Below, piece after piece: positions 1 to 11,026 of a DNA stretch of 64,000 nucleotides. Location of the stretch: NCBI GenBank assembly GCA_024516155.1, contig JAJJXM010000002.1, forward strand, positions 1,240,001 to 1,304,000. Direction: 5' to 3'. The notes under the pieces are model-generated. The model searched no databases. It saw nothing but the letters and a program-made list of their open reading frames with translations, and was not told the DNA's origin. Origin of the DNA: Pyronema omphalodes. Lineage: Eukaryota > Ascomycota > Pezizomycetes > Pezizales > Pyronemataceae. Made by a program: the position numbers and the translations under genes. The first letter of the stretch is position 1. Each line of letters opens with the position of its first letter.

Positions 1-276
1 GAACGGTCGTCGGTAACGTTAGAACCGTCACGTTACCGTGTCTATAACTCAGCAATAAGTGTAGAGGCACAAAATTGAAGGAGGAGATTGATGATAGTAT
101 TAGATTAAGGTACAGAAAAAAAGAAATTGATAATTATAACATTATTTTAGCATGCTAAGAACCTTGTCCCAAATAGACATATTATGAGCGTCCCTTTTCA
201 ACAATAACCAAACCACCACCCAACCACCTGCACAACAATCCATCTTTGGTTAATTCACTTTTGAGGTCCGCCATTC

Positions 277-558
277 TTATGCGTTCCACTGTGGCATATT
301 TCCGACAGAGGTGTGATGGAGGAGCAAGGAAGACCCGGAAAATACCGACAAAGTCTCTCAACTCTCCGTAGTGGGCTGAGTACCTGCCAGTCGGTATTTC
401 CAGTAGCCAAAGAGCTAAGACAGAAATTGGAACGGTTTGAGTTCCCGTCAGTTTTATGCGTGCCAATGTGGCATATTTCCGACAGAGGTGTGATGGAGGA
501 GCAAGAGAGACCCGGAAAATACCGACAAAGTCTCTCAACTCTCCGTAGTGGACTCAGT
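277..558. repeat. two-copy direct repeat, period 177 bp
   Basis: Two copies of a roughly 105-bp segment lie at about 277-381 and 454-558, starting 177 bp apart. They differ at about six positions, all near the edges or in one dinucleotide swap. About 72 bp of mostly dissimilar sequence separates them. The period is 59 codons exactly, so frames crossing both copies (plus strand 313-669, minus strand 719-255) repeat the same peptide. No gene can be supported here. Confidence 0.85.
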
Positions 559-658
559 CTACCGGCCAGACAGAGTTTCTTGGGTATTGATACTACAGGC
601 GGCACACCCGCAGAATCGGCGGTGGAGGACTTGGACTTGACGGCGAATTGCTTGTATG

Positions 659-680
659 GCGAGACATAGTTATGTCTCGC
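659..680. repeat. perfect 10-bp inverted repeat, 2-nt loop
   Basis: The arm gcgagacata (659-668) is followed by GT and then its exact reverse complement (671-680). It lies about 100 bp right of the direct repeat. It could be a hairpin, a palindromic binding site or chance. Confidence 0.6.
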
Positions 681-3030
681 AAAAGGAGGGGCCATTTGTT
701 GGCTAGATTTTCTTTTCAAAGGTTAGCCGATTGGTTTTTAAAGAAATTTGAGATCGAGAGGAATAAACGTACCAGAACTTCGAAAGACGAATATATAGAA
801 GGACCGAGTCTTAGGAAGAGGAAAAGAGGAGGAGTAGGAAGAGGAGTCGGAGGACGAAGAGAGGAGAATAGTATGATACCGATGATCGTAGATGGGACAA
901 ATCTAAGAAGGGGAATGAATTGGCCGCATAACCAATGATATTCTAAGAGAAAATCAACGTTAGCATCATCAGTACTAAAAGAAAGTTACTGTGGAGCATA
1001 TGCATACTTCTTTTTCGGACTGGTGTATCATGTCACGTTTGACTTAAAACTGCGCATAGTCGACAGATGATAGAGAAAAGAAAGGAACGAGAGGACAAAA
1101 GACAAAAAGGTGGGCCGAATGCTGGAGAAACAGACGGTGAGGGAACTGTCTGTGCAGATGGAGTCGATACCGTGGAACCAGAGGAGGAACTAGAGAAATG
1201 TGTTAGGAATGTGTTCTCTTTGTCCAGGAACGATATCAGGCGACGATGCGGAATAATGAAGGTTATACGAAAAATCGAGGGCATATATAAATGCTGATAT
1301 ATTTGAAGGGGCAGATGTCGATGTAGAGGAAGTGGAGGGGGCTGAGGAAGATTAAGGTTGGGAAGACGGAAGAAAAATGAGAGATATACAGGTGGTTACT
1401 TACATCGAATACACAGCTTCCATATGCCTCATCTCCTCAGTCTCCTGGCTGCCTAAGACCGTCACTCCCTATAGCTTTGACAGCTTCAGAAGACTTAGTC
1501 AATTCAAGGTTAGATACAGACAGTAAGCTCGAGTTGAAGAAGCAACTTCCTTACCTCCAAATCGTCATAAGGTAAGCTAGAACGCCCTCCTAATCTTTGC
1601 TTCAGAGAACGATCATGGGAGTGATGCCCTTGGAAGCTCTTTCGGGAGCTCCCATGACTGGTAACGTTCAGATCGACTTTCGGGTGAAAAGCGGCGTCCC
1701 GAAGTGGGATTGAAACAGCGCAAAGAGGAAGATCTAAGTAAGAAGAAGCTCAAGAGAGAGAAGCAGTTTATATATTGGAGTTATCGATGCCTAGTGGCAT
1801 TTGTATATTCCCATGTGGAATTGCACGGTTGATCGTCATCGACGCGACGAACAGATTTGGTGAGAAGGTTGAAAAGTTCGTGCGAAGCATGCAGGTAACT
1901 AAGTAAACAGGTAGAACTCGCTTAACCGTGGCATGCGTTGCATGATTGGGTTAGTAACACTAGAGGAAGTACGGTTCGATGCTGTGCCCTGATATCCGCA
2001 GTGGCCACTATCGACAGTCACGATTAGTCACTCGTGTGACGAGGATTTCCCCTGTACATAGTAACCGCTGGATTATGGATGCTCGTTGCCTATACAATGC
2101 CTTTAACGACGTAAAATTTGCCATAGACCCTAACGTAACTGCGGATAAAATCTTGTCTTGTAACCTAGAAAGCCCATGACAAATTTTCGTAGCTCAGCAA
2201 CCGCAGCTTAAGATCCTCGCAACACAATTGCTGAATAATCGAACAAGGGCGTTCAATGATGACAATCACACTCCCTGGATTACTCTTCGACACCAAGCGT
2301 GTCGGATCCTTTCTTTTTAACTATCATGATACCTACTCGAAATCGAGCACTCCCACATAGTGTACCACCGGGTAACAAGTATTCAATACCAGCTATATTA
2401 CACTACATCGGCGTGAGACGAGGAATACAGCCCACCGTCTCATCATGCCATAAAAGCTCTCGAGTTCCAAACCACTTGGCTTGTGTGGCTTGCGTCGATG
2501 CTGCAAAATTACAGCCTATTGTACACGAGATTCCATACGCATTGATTTTCGGGGGAATTTAAATTCGCGCGGGTCTATATCACGACTACAGAAATGTAGC
2601 ACTGTTAAGCAACGCCAATCATGATGAGTGTGCGAGCGCTGCTTGTTACCCAAAGACATCAGATAAATTGATTATGCATGGCATGATGGTTTCTTTGACT
2701 AAATTAGTGACTTTGTTCAAGCGAAATTTAGACAATACTTACCTAAAATGAAAATTCACTGCAGTATACTACAGTGATATGCGGAAACGCATGAAACTTT
2801 GATTCATGTATTTCCATTCAAGTTGAGTCGCCCTTGTTTCTCAATTGTAACCCCACACTGTTTGACGGCACGAGCGCACGTCCCAGTCCCACAAAAAGTG
2901 CAAAACTGATATCTCATGACTTCGAGATGAACTTATTATTCAGCTATCAATTTCTGCTATAATACCACCATCTTGTCCACGACTCTATCGAAGACTACCG
3001 CTAAACATCTCTTCAATTTTTATCTTCAAA

Positions 3031-3381
3031 ATGGCCGAAAGTGCTGACATTTTTGTCGTTTTAATAATCGTTATCCTTCTCATCGAAGTTACCATATCAG
3101 TATTATGCAGCAGTTGTTTTGCAAGCCGATTCTACGAAAGAAGCTTAAGACGAAGTGGTTATGAAAGACTATCAGATAACGATAGTGTCGACACGCTTCC
3201 GCTTTATAATCCGAGGAGTTACGAATCTGATGATCCACCGCCGCCGTATACCGAATACCCGGAACCACCGCTATCTAGTACCCAAACACCACATCTTGAT
3301 GAACGTGTATTTCTAGAACCTTTAGTACCGCAGGATATGGAGGAGCCGGATATGAGGGGTTGGCTAGCGATGGAGCACTAG
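3031..3381 (+). CDS. small single-pass membrane protein with PPxY motif
   Basis: A 116-residue intronless frame with a good start context (aaaATGG) and a CT-rich leader. Residues about 8-28 are a strongly hydrophobic helix, followed by Cys-Ser-Ser-Cys at the membrane edge (possible palmitoylation). A basic stretch comes next, then an acidic, proline-rich tail. The tail contains LPLYNP and PPPPY, the latter a canonical PPxY ligand for WW domains of Rsp5/NEDD4 ubiquitin ligases. A short N-terminus, one helix and a cytosolic PY tail is the layout of known Rsp5 adaptors such as Rcr1, but I see no sequence proof of that family. The role as an adaptor or client is inferred. Expression is untested; the next gene downstream is another mini membrane protein on the same strand. 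Confidence 0.65.
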   Translation: MAESADIFVVLIIVILLIEVTISVLCSSCFASRFYERSLRRSGYERLSDNDSVDTLPLYNPRSYESDDPPPPYTEYPEPPLSSTQTPHLDERVFLEPLVPQDMEEPDMRGWLAMEH

Positions 3382-4151
3382 TGTTTTATGATGGAGGTGG
3401 GATAGTTTGTACGATTGTGTTTAGATGGATATAGCTCTAGAGATGGCTAGACTGTACAGAAATGTAAATATTGTGTTGCTGTACCGGTTGGATAGAGAGT
3501 TATAGGGTGTCGTATTTGAAATAATGTATAAATTTCAGAGTAACCTTTTGTCTAGCGTGTTACCATACGAACGAACAACTCTCGAATCAATATTTCCGTC
3601 CAGATAAAATACATAAATATTCATATCAATATACAAATCAATGCCTTTCGCTACACATCGTTTCTTATGAACGTCAAAGAATTATTCTTACAAAACCATG
3701 GACTATGATCTGTATATATAGGCATGTTTTGTAATATTCAAAACTCTATTCCAACTATCTGGAAGCTCTATTACACAATTATTAGATCAATTGTGCAAGA
3801 GTGAACCGGTAAAAATATCTCGGCAAATTTCCACACCAAAATTTCAAGGAGACCCAGGGCCATTTGATATTGCGGGTTACCATGCAAACAACCTTCCAAA
3901 CCTTAAAATGGCGAGAAAAAAACCTAACAGACGCGTGTGTGTTTCAAAGACCCTTAACTGTTTCTTGTACCAAAACAACCATCCTCGCATACTACTCCTC
4001 AGCAAGCCTTGATCCTTTCAATTCCCACCACTCACCGACAACCGCCTCAGAGACAAGTACAACAACAAAACACCAACCCCAGATCTTAACCTCCCTCTCT
4101 TTCTTTCTATCTCTCTCTTTCTCCCCAAATCTAACCAGCTAAACAAGAAAC
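3382..4151. other. intergenic, AT-rich then CT-rich leader
   Basis: No gene was recognised. The last ~60 bp before the next start codon (about 4085-4130) is a CT-rich tract typical of filamentous fungal core promoters and leaders. Confidence 0.6.
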
Positions 4152-4376
4152 ATGTCCAACCTAACCCCTCGTCTCCACTCCTCCGAGCCCATTTCCTGGT
4201 CCGACGAACACGCCGGAATCCTAGTCGTCACAAGCGTTTTCATCGCCATACTACTTGCTGTTGCAGTTCTTGCAGTTAAGCAATACTTCAAGGATAAGAA
4301 CGAAAGGGGACGTTATAACTACCTTGAGCGCCAGGATCTTAGAGGTGGTGCTGTTGAGTTGGAGGGGATGGAGTGA
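4152..4376 (+). CDS. 74-residue predicted membrane protein
   Basis: A short intronless frame preceded by a strong CT-rich leader and an AAAC-type start context (gaaacATGTC). Residues about 22-43 form one hydrophobic helix (ILVVTSVFIAILLAVAVLAV). The N-terminal side is polar; the C-terminal side starts with Lys and continues charged (KDKNERGRYNYLERQD), which by the positive-inside rule puts the C-terminus in the cytosol. No family was recognised. The leader quality and clean topology make it a believable gene despite its size. Confidence 0.6.
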   Translation: MSNLTPRLHSSEPISWSDEHAGILVVTSVFIAILLAVAVLAVKQYFKDKNERGRYNYLERQDLRGGAVELEGME

Positions 4377-4964
4377 TTGGGTGATTGGGTGAATTGGAGC
4401 AACCATGGATCAAGGATGGATTAGCTGCTGGAGGAAAGTGTGAAGGAAGGAAGGTGTGTTACTTTTGGGTTAACCTTGGATTTAGGGATAGATGCTGATG
4501 AGAACCGCAGAAATGGTATCGGAGATGAATCGTACGGAATCTGCCTGAGTTTCTCGGGTTATAACTTCTGGAAGTGGGTAATTTGCGAGTTGTGGGAGGT
4601 ATAAAAAAACATATTGTAATGAGCAATGGGTCCAGGGATTTGTTTGTCAATACATTACCTTCAAAGTCTTTCAATACTGTAATGGATTGCCACTGGTAGA
4701 CATCACGTATGGGGTTTGCGTCTCGGAAAATATATTCGGTTCTTGGTCTAAATTTTGGCGAGCAGTATTTACGGTGTTTCTGATGATGGCTACATTCCGT
4801 TTAGTGTGGAATCAGAGGCTATATATTTCGTCCCCTACTTTTTGCTTTTCACGTAACATAATCTCACTCAGCCGTTATTCATTATTTTCTATCCTTTACA
4901 TCATATATATAGCGCTATTCACATGAAGCACATAATTCAACTATCACTCCCTCCCTCCCTTCTG
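4377..4964. other. intergenic
   Basis: Region between the mini membrane gene (+) and the 3' end of DCC1 (-). Convergent 3' flanks; nothing recognisable. Confidence 0.6.
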
Positions 4965-6168
4965 CTACTTCCTCGTCTTTCCAAATTTCTCATGCCACTT
5001 ATTTTTCGCCGACACAGGTTTCTCCTCAACCTTCTTCTTCTCTACACCCGCCGCACCCTCAGCCGCAGATCCGCCCACCAACCCCACCATCCCACCAATT
5101 TTCTCACACCATTTCGCCCCCTCAATCTTACACAACCCCTCACAACCCTCCGGCAAATATTCCTTCCACGTCCTCAAAAATGTCGAAGAAACCATATTGC
5201 CCCTCTCAGCCAGTATCCACCGTCCCACCATCTCCACCGCTCTATCCCTATTAAAAACCCACTCCCCACTTCCATTCCCATCCGCAATAGCCCCCACAAC
5301 CGCCTCCACCAACTCCGTTGGAATATCCGTAATCGGCCCATCTTCAAATATCGACTCCAGTAACTTCTGAAGCTTGAACGGCTGTGGAGATAATGGAGGA
5401 GACGGACAAAGAACAATACGTTCCGCATCAGCGGTTGTTAAGATTTCTTTCATTGTCCTTAGCAAGATGGTAGGGAAAGGGAGGTAGCAGCTGCCTGAGC
5501 TTTCGAAAACGACTAGGGAGCTGAAGACTTCATTAATAGCGGTGATGTGGGCGGGAACGTTGGAGAGGATCCAGGATTTTGATTTTCCAGGCTTCCCTGC
5601 GCCGGAAGAAACAGGGAAGGAAAGTAGGTGTGGAAGGACTAGGGCGCTGGTGTTGGGAGTGTGTGGGAGTAGTTCAAGGTGTGAGGTGACGGAGGAGATG
5701 GCGGTGACGCCTGGTGGGTTTACTCCGGCGTCACGGGCATCGGGGAGAATATCATCGGAGCCCGCAGTGTGAGAGTTATTGGTTGGGGTTATGAGGTAGG
5801 TTATGTTGCTGCTGTGGACTTGTCGTAAAGCGTAGGTAGCGGTAGAGGTACAGAGAACTGCATGGTCTGCTGTGGAGGTGGTGCGTTCATTGGGTGGAAG
5901 GGGTGGTGAGGATTTTATATACACTCTATCAATTGTTAACTATCAAATCATAAAATTACTATCTTTGTGTGGCCCGCTGGCTTTACCAGTATGCTATCAG
6001 TAAGCTACCAGTAAGCTGGCAAAGGATGTGGGGATGACGGTGGGGAACAAACGTTGGTGAGTTATCGGATTGTATGAGGGAGAGAATTGCAGGTGGTAGT
6101 TCTATTAGGCTTAATGGTGTTTGTGTCTGTGATATCGTGAACGGGACTTTTGTGGTTGAGTCGGACAT
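4965..6168 (-). CDS. DCC1: sister chromatid cohesion protein Dcc1
   Basis: Two exons, 6168-6009 and 5923-4965, give 372 residues. The intron (6008-5924, 85 bp) starts GTAGCT; the junction restores QLT-VYIKSS. Dcc1 is a subunit of the Ctf18-Dcc1-Ctf8 alternative replication factor C, a nuclear clamp loader that acts on PCNA at forks and supports cohesion. Family marks are the segment AVLCTSTATYALRQVHSSN after the splice and a C-terminal basic end WHEKFGKTRK, both typical of fungal Dcc1. Length fits the family (about 380-390). The longer frame upstream of the splice starts with GTG, so the ATG at 6168 is preferred. Confidence 0.88.
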
Positions 6169-6658
6169 CTTGAGATGAGGTTGAGATGCGGTTGCCGTCG
6201 GCGCTGGATATGACGCGGAACCCTGGGAGACGCGACGCTGCCAATGGACGCGTCGAACATGTGATACACACGACGTGGAATAGAACTGACTAAGCACGCG
6301 AAGTTGAAGCTCCTCTACTGGTCTGTGTCTGAACAAAAAGGCCGAACTGAGTATATTAAACATCATTACGCTTTACTACTTTTTGATATCAAATTCAAAG
6401 TAAAAAGCAAGAAAGATATTGGATTTGGGCCACCATCACTATGCATCCAATTTTTCTGTGCATGAAAAACGCGTACTCATACAGCACATAAAAGTAAAAA
6501 AATCAATAACAATCCTTTAAAAAAAAAAAACAGACGTTAGAAAAAAACACCACCCAAATGCGCTCCGAAACTTGTTATAAAAAAGAAACACAGCAGATTA
6601 TAATCCCGCAACATACACGATCCTCTTTGTCCACCCAATTTTTCCCTTATCCCTAGAT
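6169..6658. other. intergenic between DCC1 5' end and nucleoporin 3' end
   Basis: AT-rich, with A runs at about 6519-6530. It should contain the DCC1 promoter and the 3' UTR of the nucleoporin. No further gene seen. Confidence 0.6.
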
Positions 6659-8213
6659 TTATCGACGTCCCCACAATCCCTCCAAGCTTTCTTGTGTATC
6701 CACAATACGCGCAGAAACCGTCTTGAGTGCATCATTAAACTCCCTCAAAGCACTGTTCAACCTCCTAGCATCTTGTCTTCCGGCGACACCTCCGGTAACA
6801 TTTGTGATATCTCCTCCGTTAACATGTGCTCCCCGTGCACCCTGAATAGCTTGTGACTCAACAGAGACCAAGCTCTCCTCCACCTGTCTTACGACATTTC
6901 TAATCATGTCCATCTTCTTCTCCATTTCGTCCGCCTGCTTGTTGAAATATGTAATCATGGGCTTGTTACCAGTGACGTCATTTTCCCGCTGCGGCACGTT
7001 AAAGTTTGTAGTACGCTGGATGTATTGCGATCTCTGAGCGTGTGGCAAACGGAAGAGATCGAGAGTTCTAATCGATAGGGAAGCAGCGTGATCATCAGCC
7101 TCGTGTGCAGAGCGAACCTGGTCATAGGCGGACTGATCGGTGAGCTGGAAGGATTTAGTGGTGGCCAGGCGGTTGGAAAGAACGGAGGCATCAAGAGGAA
7201 TAGATTCAACAGCTTCCCGATGGGTGGGGAATTTTGCGGAGAGCTGAGCGGACATGGACATTTCTGCCTGGATCATAGCCTCAATTGCCTCGAGGGACTG
7301 CTGGAGAATCTGGTTGCAGTCGCCAAAGCGGGTGGTGGGAGTGAGCTTGCTGGGGTCGATGGCGGGACTGGCAACAGCTCCAGCGGCTCCAGTGGAAGGT
7401 TGGGTAGTTCCAAAGGCGCTGGTGGCCGCGGGAGCTGTGGAACCGAAGAGACCACCGCTTGCAGGTGCAGTGGTAGCAGCAGGCTGTCCAAATAGACCGG
7501 TACTGGCAGGTGCGCTGGTGGTTGCAGTCTGTCCGAATAGGCCGGTGCTGGCAGGTGCAGTGGTGGCCGCAGGCTGCCCAAATAGACCGGTACTGGCAGG
7601 TGCGCTGGTGGTTGCAGTCTGTCCGAATAGGCCGGTGCTGGCAGGTGCGGTGGTGGTCGCAGGCTGTCCAAACAGGCCGGTACTAGCAGGTGCGGTCGTA
7701 GTCGCAGGTTGTCCAAACAAACCGGTGCTAGCAGGTGCGGTGGTGGTCGCAGGAGTGCCGAAGGGGTTGGCCGTGGTAGTGGCGGGGGCAGCAGTGCCAA
7801 ATAGACTGAGACCGCCGGTCGCGGGGGCGGTGGTAGCAGGAGTAGAACCAAATAGTCCTGTAGTAGTGGTCGCGGGAGCGGTCGTTCCTCCACCAAAGAT
7901 GCCGGTCGCAGGTGCGGTGGTTGTTGCGGGCGCGCCTCCTCCAAACAGTCCCCCGCCGCCGAACAATCCTGTACTAGGAGTCGTTGTAGGCGCAGCCGTT
8001 GCACCACCGAACAAGCTGGTTGAAGGTGCAGAGGTTGCGGCTGTCGTGTTTCCAAATAGACCGGTTGAAGGTGCGGCAGCAGGAGTAGTAGAACCGAATA
8101 AACTATTTCCAGTAGCAGCAGCGCCTCCTCTGTGATGCTCGTCAGTCACGTTCGTGGTGATTCCAGCCTGAAGGAAAGACGTACGGTGGAGTGATCCGGT
8201 CGAACAAAGACAT
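6659..8213 (-). CDS. NUP49: GLFG-repeat nucleoporin, Nup49/Nup58 type
   Basis: Two exons, 8213-8185 (29 nt) and 8129-6659, give 499 residues starting MSLFDRITPP. The 55-bp intron has donor GTACGT, branch point CTGAC and acceptor CACAG. Without it the main frame opens only at a GTG. Residues about 15-240 are GLFG/FG repeats in Thr/Ala/Pro-rich linkers, the disordered barrier of the nuclear pore channel. Residues about 255-499 are helical and coiled-coil, as in Nup49 (yeast) and Nup58 (metazoa), which bind Nsp1/Nup62 and Nup57/Nup54 in the central channel. The assignment to Nup49 rather than another FG protein rests on size, the GLFG block at the N-terminus and the coiled-coil tail. Divergent from FIP1. 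Confidence 0.82.
7480..7760 (-). repeat. 45-bp tandem repeats coding GLFG units
   Basis: Inside the nucleoporin gene, 45-bp units encode 15-residue blocks STGLFGQ(P/T)A(T/A)T(T/S)APA. Two adjacent 90-bp double units code identical 30-residue blocks, pointing to recent unequal crossing-over or conversion. Confidence 0.85.
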
Positions 8214-8842
8214 TTTGAGTATCAATCAAATAACAGACGGAGGGATGAAGATACTGAAAATGCGAAAGGAGAGCGGCAGTGAAAACTGCACCGCGAAAAC
8301 TGAGGCCGTAACTGCGTTGTTGATGTTGAAGTTGAGGTGAAGTTGTCGAGGAACTAATAGTCAAAGCAACCCCTGGTCCAACTGCGGCTCTAGCAGGGGC
8401 CAAGCGGGTCACCAGCCACGATTATTTTTATTTAAGCCTCAGAGTGGCTGTGGATTAATATCTTGTAGAAGAGTTGGAGAGAGTTGTTTGGATGGTTTGG
8501 ATTGAAAATATTTCGAGATTGGAGGTTGGATTTACGCGTTTTGGTCTGTGCTCATCTTTGTCATCTCAACGCGATGGTCAGTGTCTGTTGGACATCAACT
8601 CCATCAAATCCTGTTTCTGAAAAGAGAAATTCAGTATAGACGCGTCATTCAATCTTAGAAGTATTTCAAGACAAAGAAATAACTATTTCATATATTTCCT
8701 TGTTTTCATCATACTCGACACGATGGTGCTTGTGATCGTGTGTGACCCTGGTCGCGACAAATGTGCCAAGTACCGCTAACCACAACTTTAATCCAGCGTC
8801 ACGCTTTACTCGCGACACGACACCTACATCACCGCTGCAAAA
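8214..8842. promoter_or_regulatory. bidirectional promoter, nucleoporin/FIP1
   Basis: The 629 bp between the two start codons must serve both divergent genes. No specific operator was identified. Confidence 0.5.
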
Positions 8843-10025
8843 ATGAGCACCATGGACCATGACGACGATGATTTCCTCTACGGTGACCAGCCTTCAGCTC
8901 CAGCTCAAGCTCCAGCTACTACACAAGCTTCTGGAGCCTCCTCGGGCGTTCCAGGTCTAACTGCGGGAGCTCCTCCAGCTCAGCCAGAGCAGAGCACACC
9001 AATGCAGCCCTCAAAATCAGAGTCAACTGAACTAGAGGAGGGCGAAGAAGAGGAGGAAGAGGAGGAAGTAGAAGTTTCAGACGACGAAGATGTAAGGCGT
9101 TCCAATTACCTCTGTTGAATTCTCACCTAACAAACAAAGGACATTGAGGTTGTTATTGAACGCAAAGACGGAAGCCGTCCCGAACCTCCCCCACGACCAG
9201 AAAGATACAATCAAATCCGTACCGCCCCTCCACGGCCGGTTGCTCCAGGCGGTGCCCCCCGTACTGGATCTCCCGCTTCCTCCCCAGCTCCACAAGCCCC
9301 CAGCGTGCCTGTCGCTCCCGCAGCCGCCGCAGCTACTGCCACCTCCAAGCTTGACATCAACGCGATTCCCAACTACAATGGCCAGCCAATCAACAAGATT
9401 GACATGCAATCCGACCTTCTACCATCTGACAAGCCATGGCGGAAACCTGGAGCTGACGTCACTGACTACTTCAATTACGGGTTCGATGAGTTTACATGGA
9501 CGGCGTACTGTGAGAAGCAGACGGGATTGCGTGAGGAGTTTTCGCAAGCAAAAATGGCGGAGCAGTTTATGTTTACAGCAATGAATCTGGGAATCATGCC
9601 AGGACCAGGAATGGATCCTTCGCAGATGGGAGATATGTCTATGATGGGAGGTTTTGGGATGCAGCCAGGACAGGCTGGACCAGGTGGACCGGCTGTACCG
9701 CCGCAAGGCCCCGGAGCTCAACCGGGGATGCAGGGAATGGATATGATGGGAGATCCAAGCATGTACGGAATGGGAGGTCAGGGTTTCGATGGACGGGGGC
9801 AGCAGGATGGGGCTTATGGCATGGGTAGAGGTGGAATGTATGGATACAATAACCGATCCAATTACTATTAGATTATTAGCTAATTGGTATATTAGGCCTC
9901 CTCAAGGACCTGCCGCTGGACAAATAGGTGCATATGGTGGCTATGATCAAAGCATGATGCAGCAAGGTCCTCGAGGACCTGGTAATTTTGGTCCTAGAGG
10001 CGGAAGAGGAGGTCGTCGATGGTAA
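8843..10025 (+). CDS. FIP1: pre-mRNA polyadenylation factor Fip1
   Basis: Three exons, 8843-9091, 9140-9837 and 9896-10025, give 358 residues. Fip1 is a subunit of the cleavage and polyadenylation factor that tethers poly(A) polymerase to the 3'-end machinery in the nucleus. The acidic N-terminus (Asp/Glu run near residues 65-83) binds poly(A) polymerase in yeast. The defining Fip1 motif KPWRKPGADVTDYFNYGF lies at about residues 181-198, followed by FDEFTW. The C-terminal half is Gly/Met/Pro-rich and ends in an RGG-like tail (PRGGRGGRRW). The 58-bp second intron contains an in-frame stop, so retention would give a protein ending NNRSNYY without the RGG tail. Confidence 0.92.
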
Positions 10026-11026
10026 ATTTGACTGGTAAACTGCATAACAATTGTGTTTTTGTTTGGTGTGTACATTATGTTTTCGGGATATTTGTTTGGA
10101 CTGGCGTTATCGAGCTTAGCCGAGCTGAATTGATTTTGAAGCGTGCTTTAAACAATGTTTTCATGGATGCCAAGAAGTGCATTGGATGGGGCGATCAGCA
10201 CGTGAACGGGGTTAGGTTTTTGTTAACCTCACTTCAATGACTCTACCTCAATTCTCGATTCTCTAAATATCCTCTATTTTTCAAATATTTATCATGTACT
10301 TTGCTGAATCATTTGACTACTGTGCTACTTTTACAAATCTTGCATTCCTTACTAACGCGGCTTACCATATCAAACCAAGGATTATACCCTGACACGACCA
10401 TATGTGTTACATCGGAACCAATAGTGAATCTTACTTGCGCCAGAGGATCTCTTCACAACGCGATGTCTCGGATCTCATGCGGCCGCAATCAACACAGCAT
10501 CGGATTACACTTCATTCCGGCTAGGAATGTCTAGCATCTCCGAATTGTCTCCAAACTTTACTAAACACCGTAGCCTTCAGTGAACCAAGGAGGAACCAAT
10601 GATCTCACACCATCGGGCACTATCACAGAGCCACTCTAAAGCTATCCAGATCTGGCGCTGAATCCCGAGAATCTACCAGTGCCACGCATCATCTTCAGCC
10701 CGAGTGATCTTACACTAACAAAAGCACATCATCTACCACGGATCATTAATTCCGGATAGGCATATAAATTAACTCCGACATGACATAACCAAGCCATGAA
10801 CGCAATCAGTTACCTTGCATCCTACGCATCTACATCGGGTCTTACAAATACGCCATCCAATTCTCCGAAATCTGATCCAATTCCCAGATCATTTACCCCG
10901 CGCCAGCTACCTCCATAAGCGAAGAGTTGAATCGAGACTGCATCCAAAGAAAAAAAAAACATCGGCAAATCCCATCCCTGCTCTTAGTACCGGCGCTCAG
11001 AGACCTAATCCTCGGAATCAATAAAG
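10026..11026. other. intergenic
   Basis: About 1 kb with the FIP1 3' flank at the left. The short open frames carry no recognisable domains. A purine-rich A tract precedes the next gene (about 10940-10960). Confidence 0.6.

Larger units (their letters stand above)
1..3030. other. gene-poor left end
   Basis: No convincing gene was found in about 3 kb. The open frames present lack family signatures, codon regularity and believable introns. The only clear structure is a 177-bp-period direct repeat near the left end and a short inverted repeat, both listed separately. Parts of 750-1350 are purine-rich. A broken or lineage-specific gene cannot be excluded. Confidence 0.6.

Noticed and set aside
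7254..8135. 293-codon plus-strand frame rich in Val/Ala/Pro opposite the nucleoporin
   Set aside because: It is the antisense reading of the GLFG repeats. The minus strand has a clear family match, a coiled-coil end and a proper intron.
8146..8412. Minus-strand frame that could extend the nucleoporin upstream
   Set aside because: It opens with GTG, and a 29-nt ATG exon with a good 55-bp intron explains the 5' end better.
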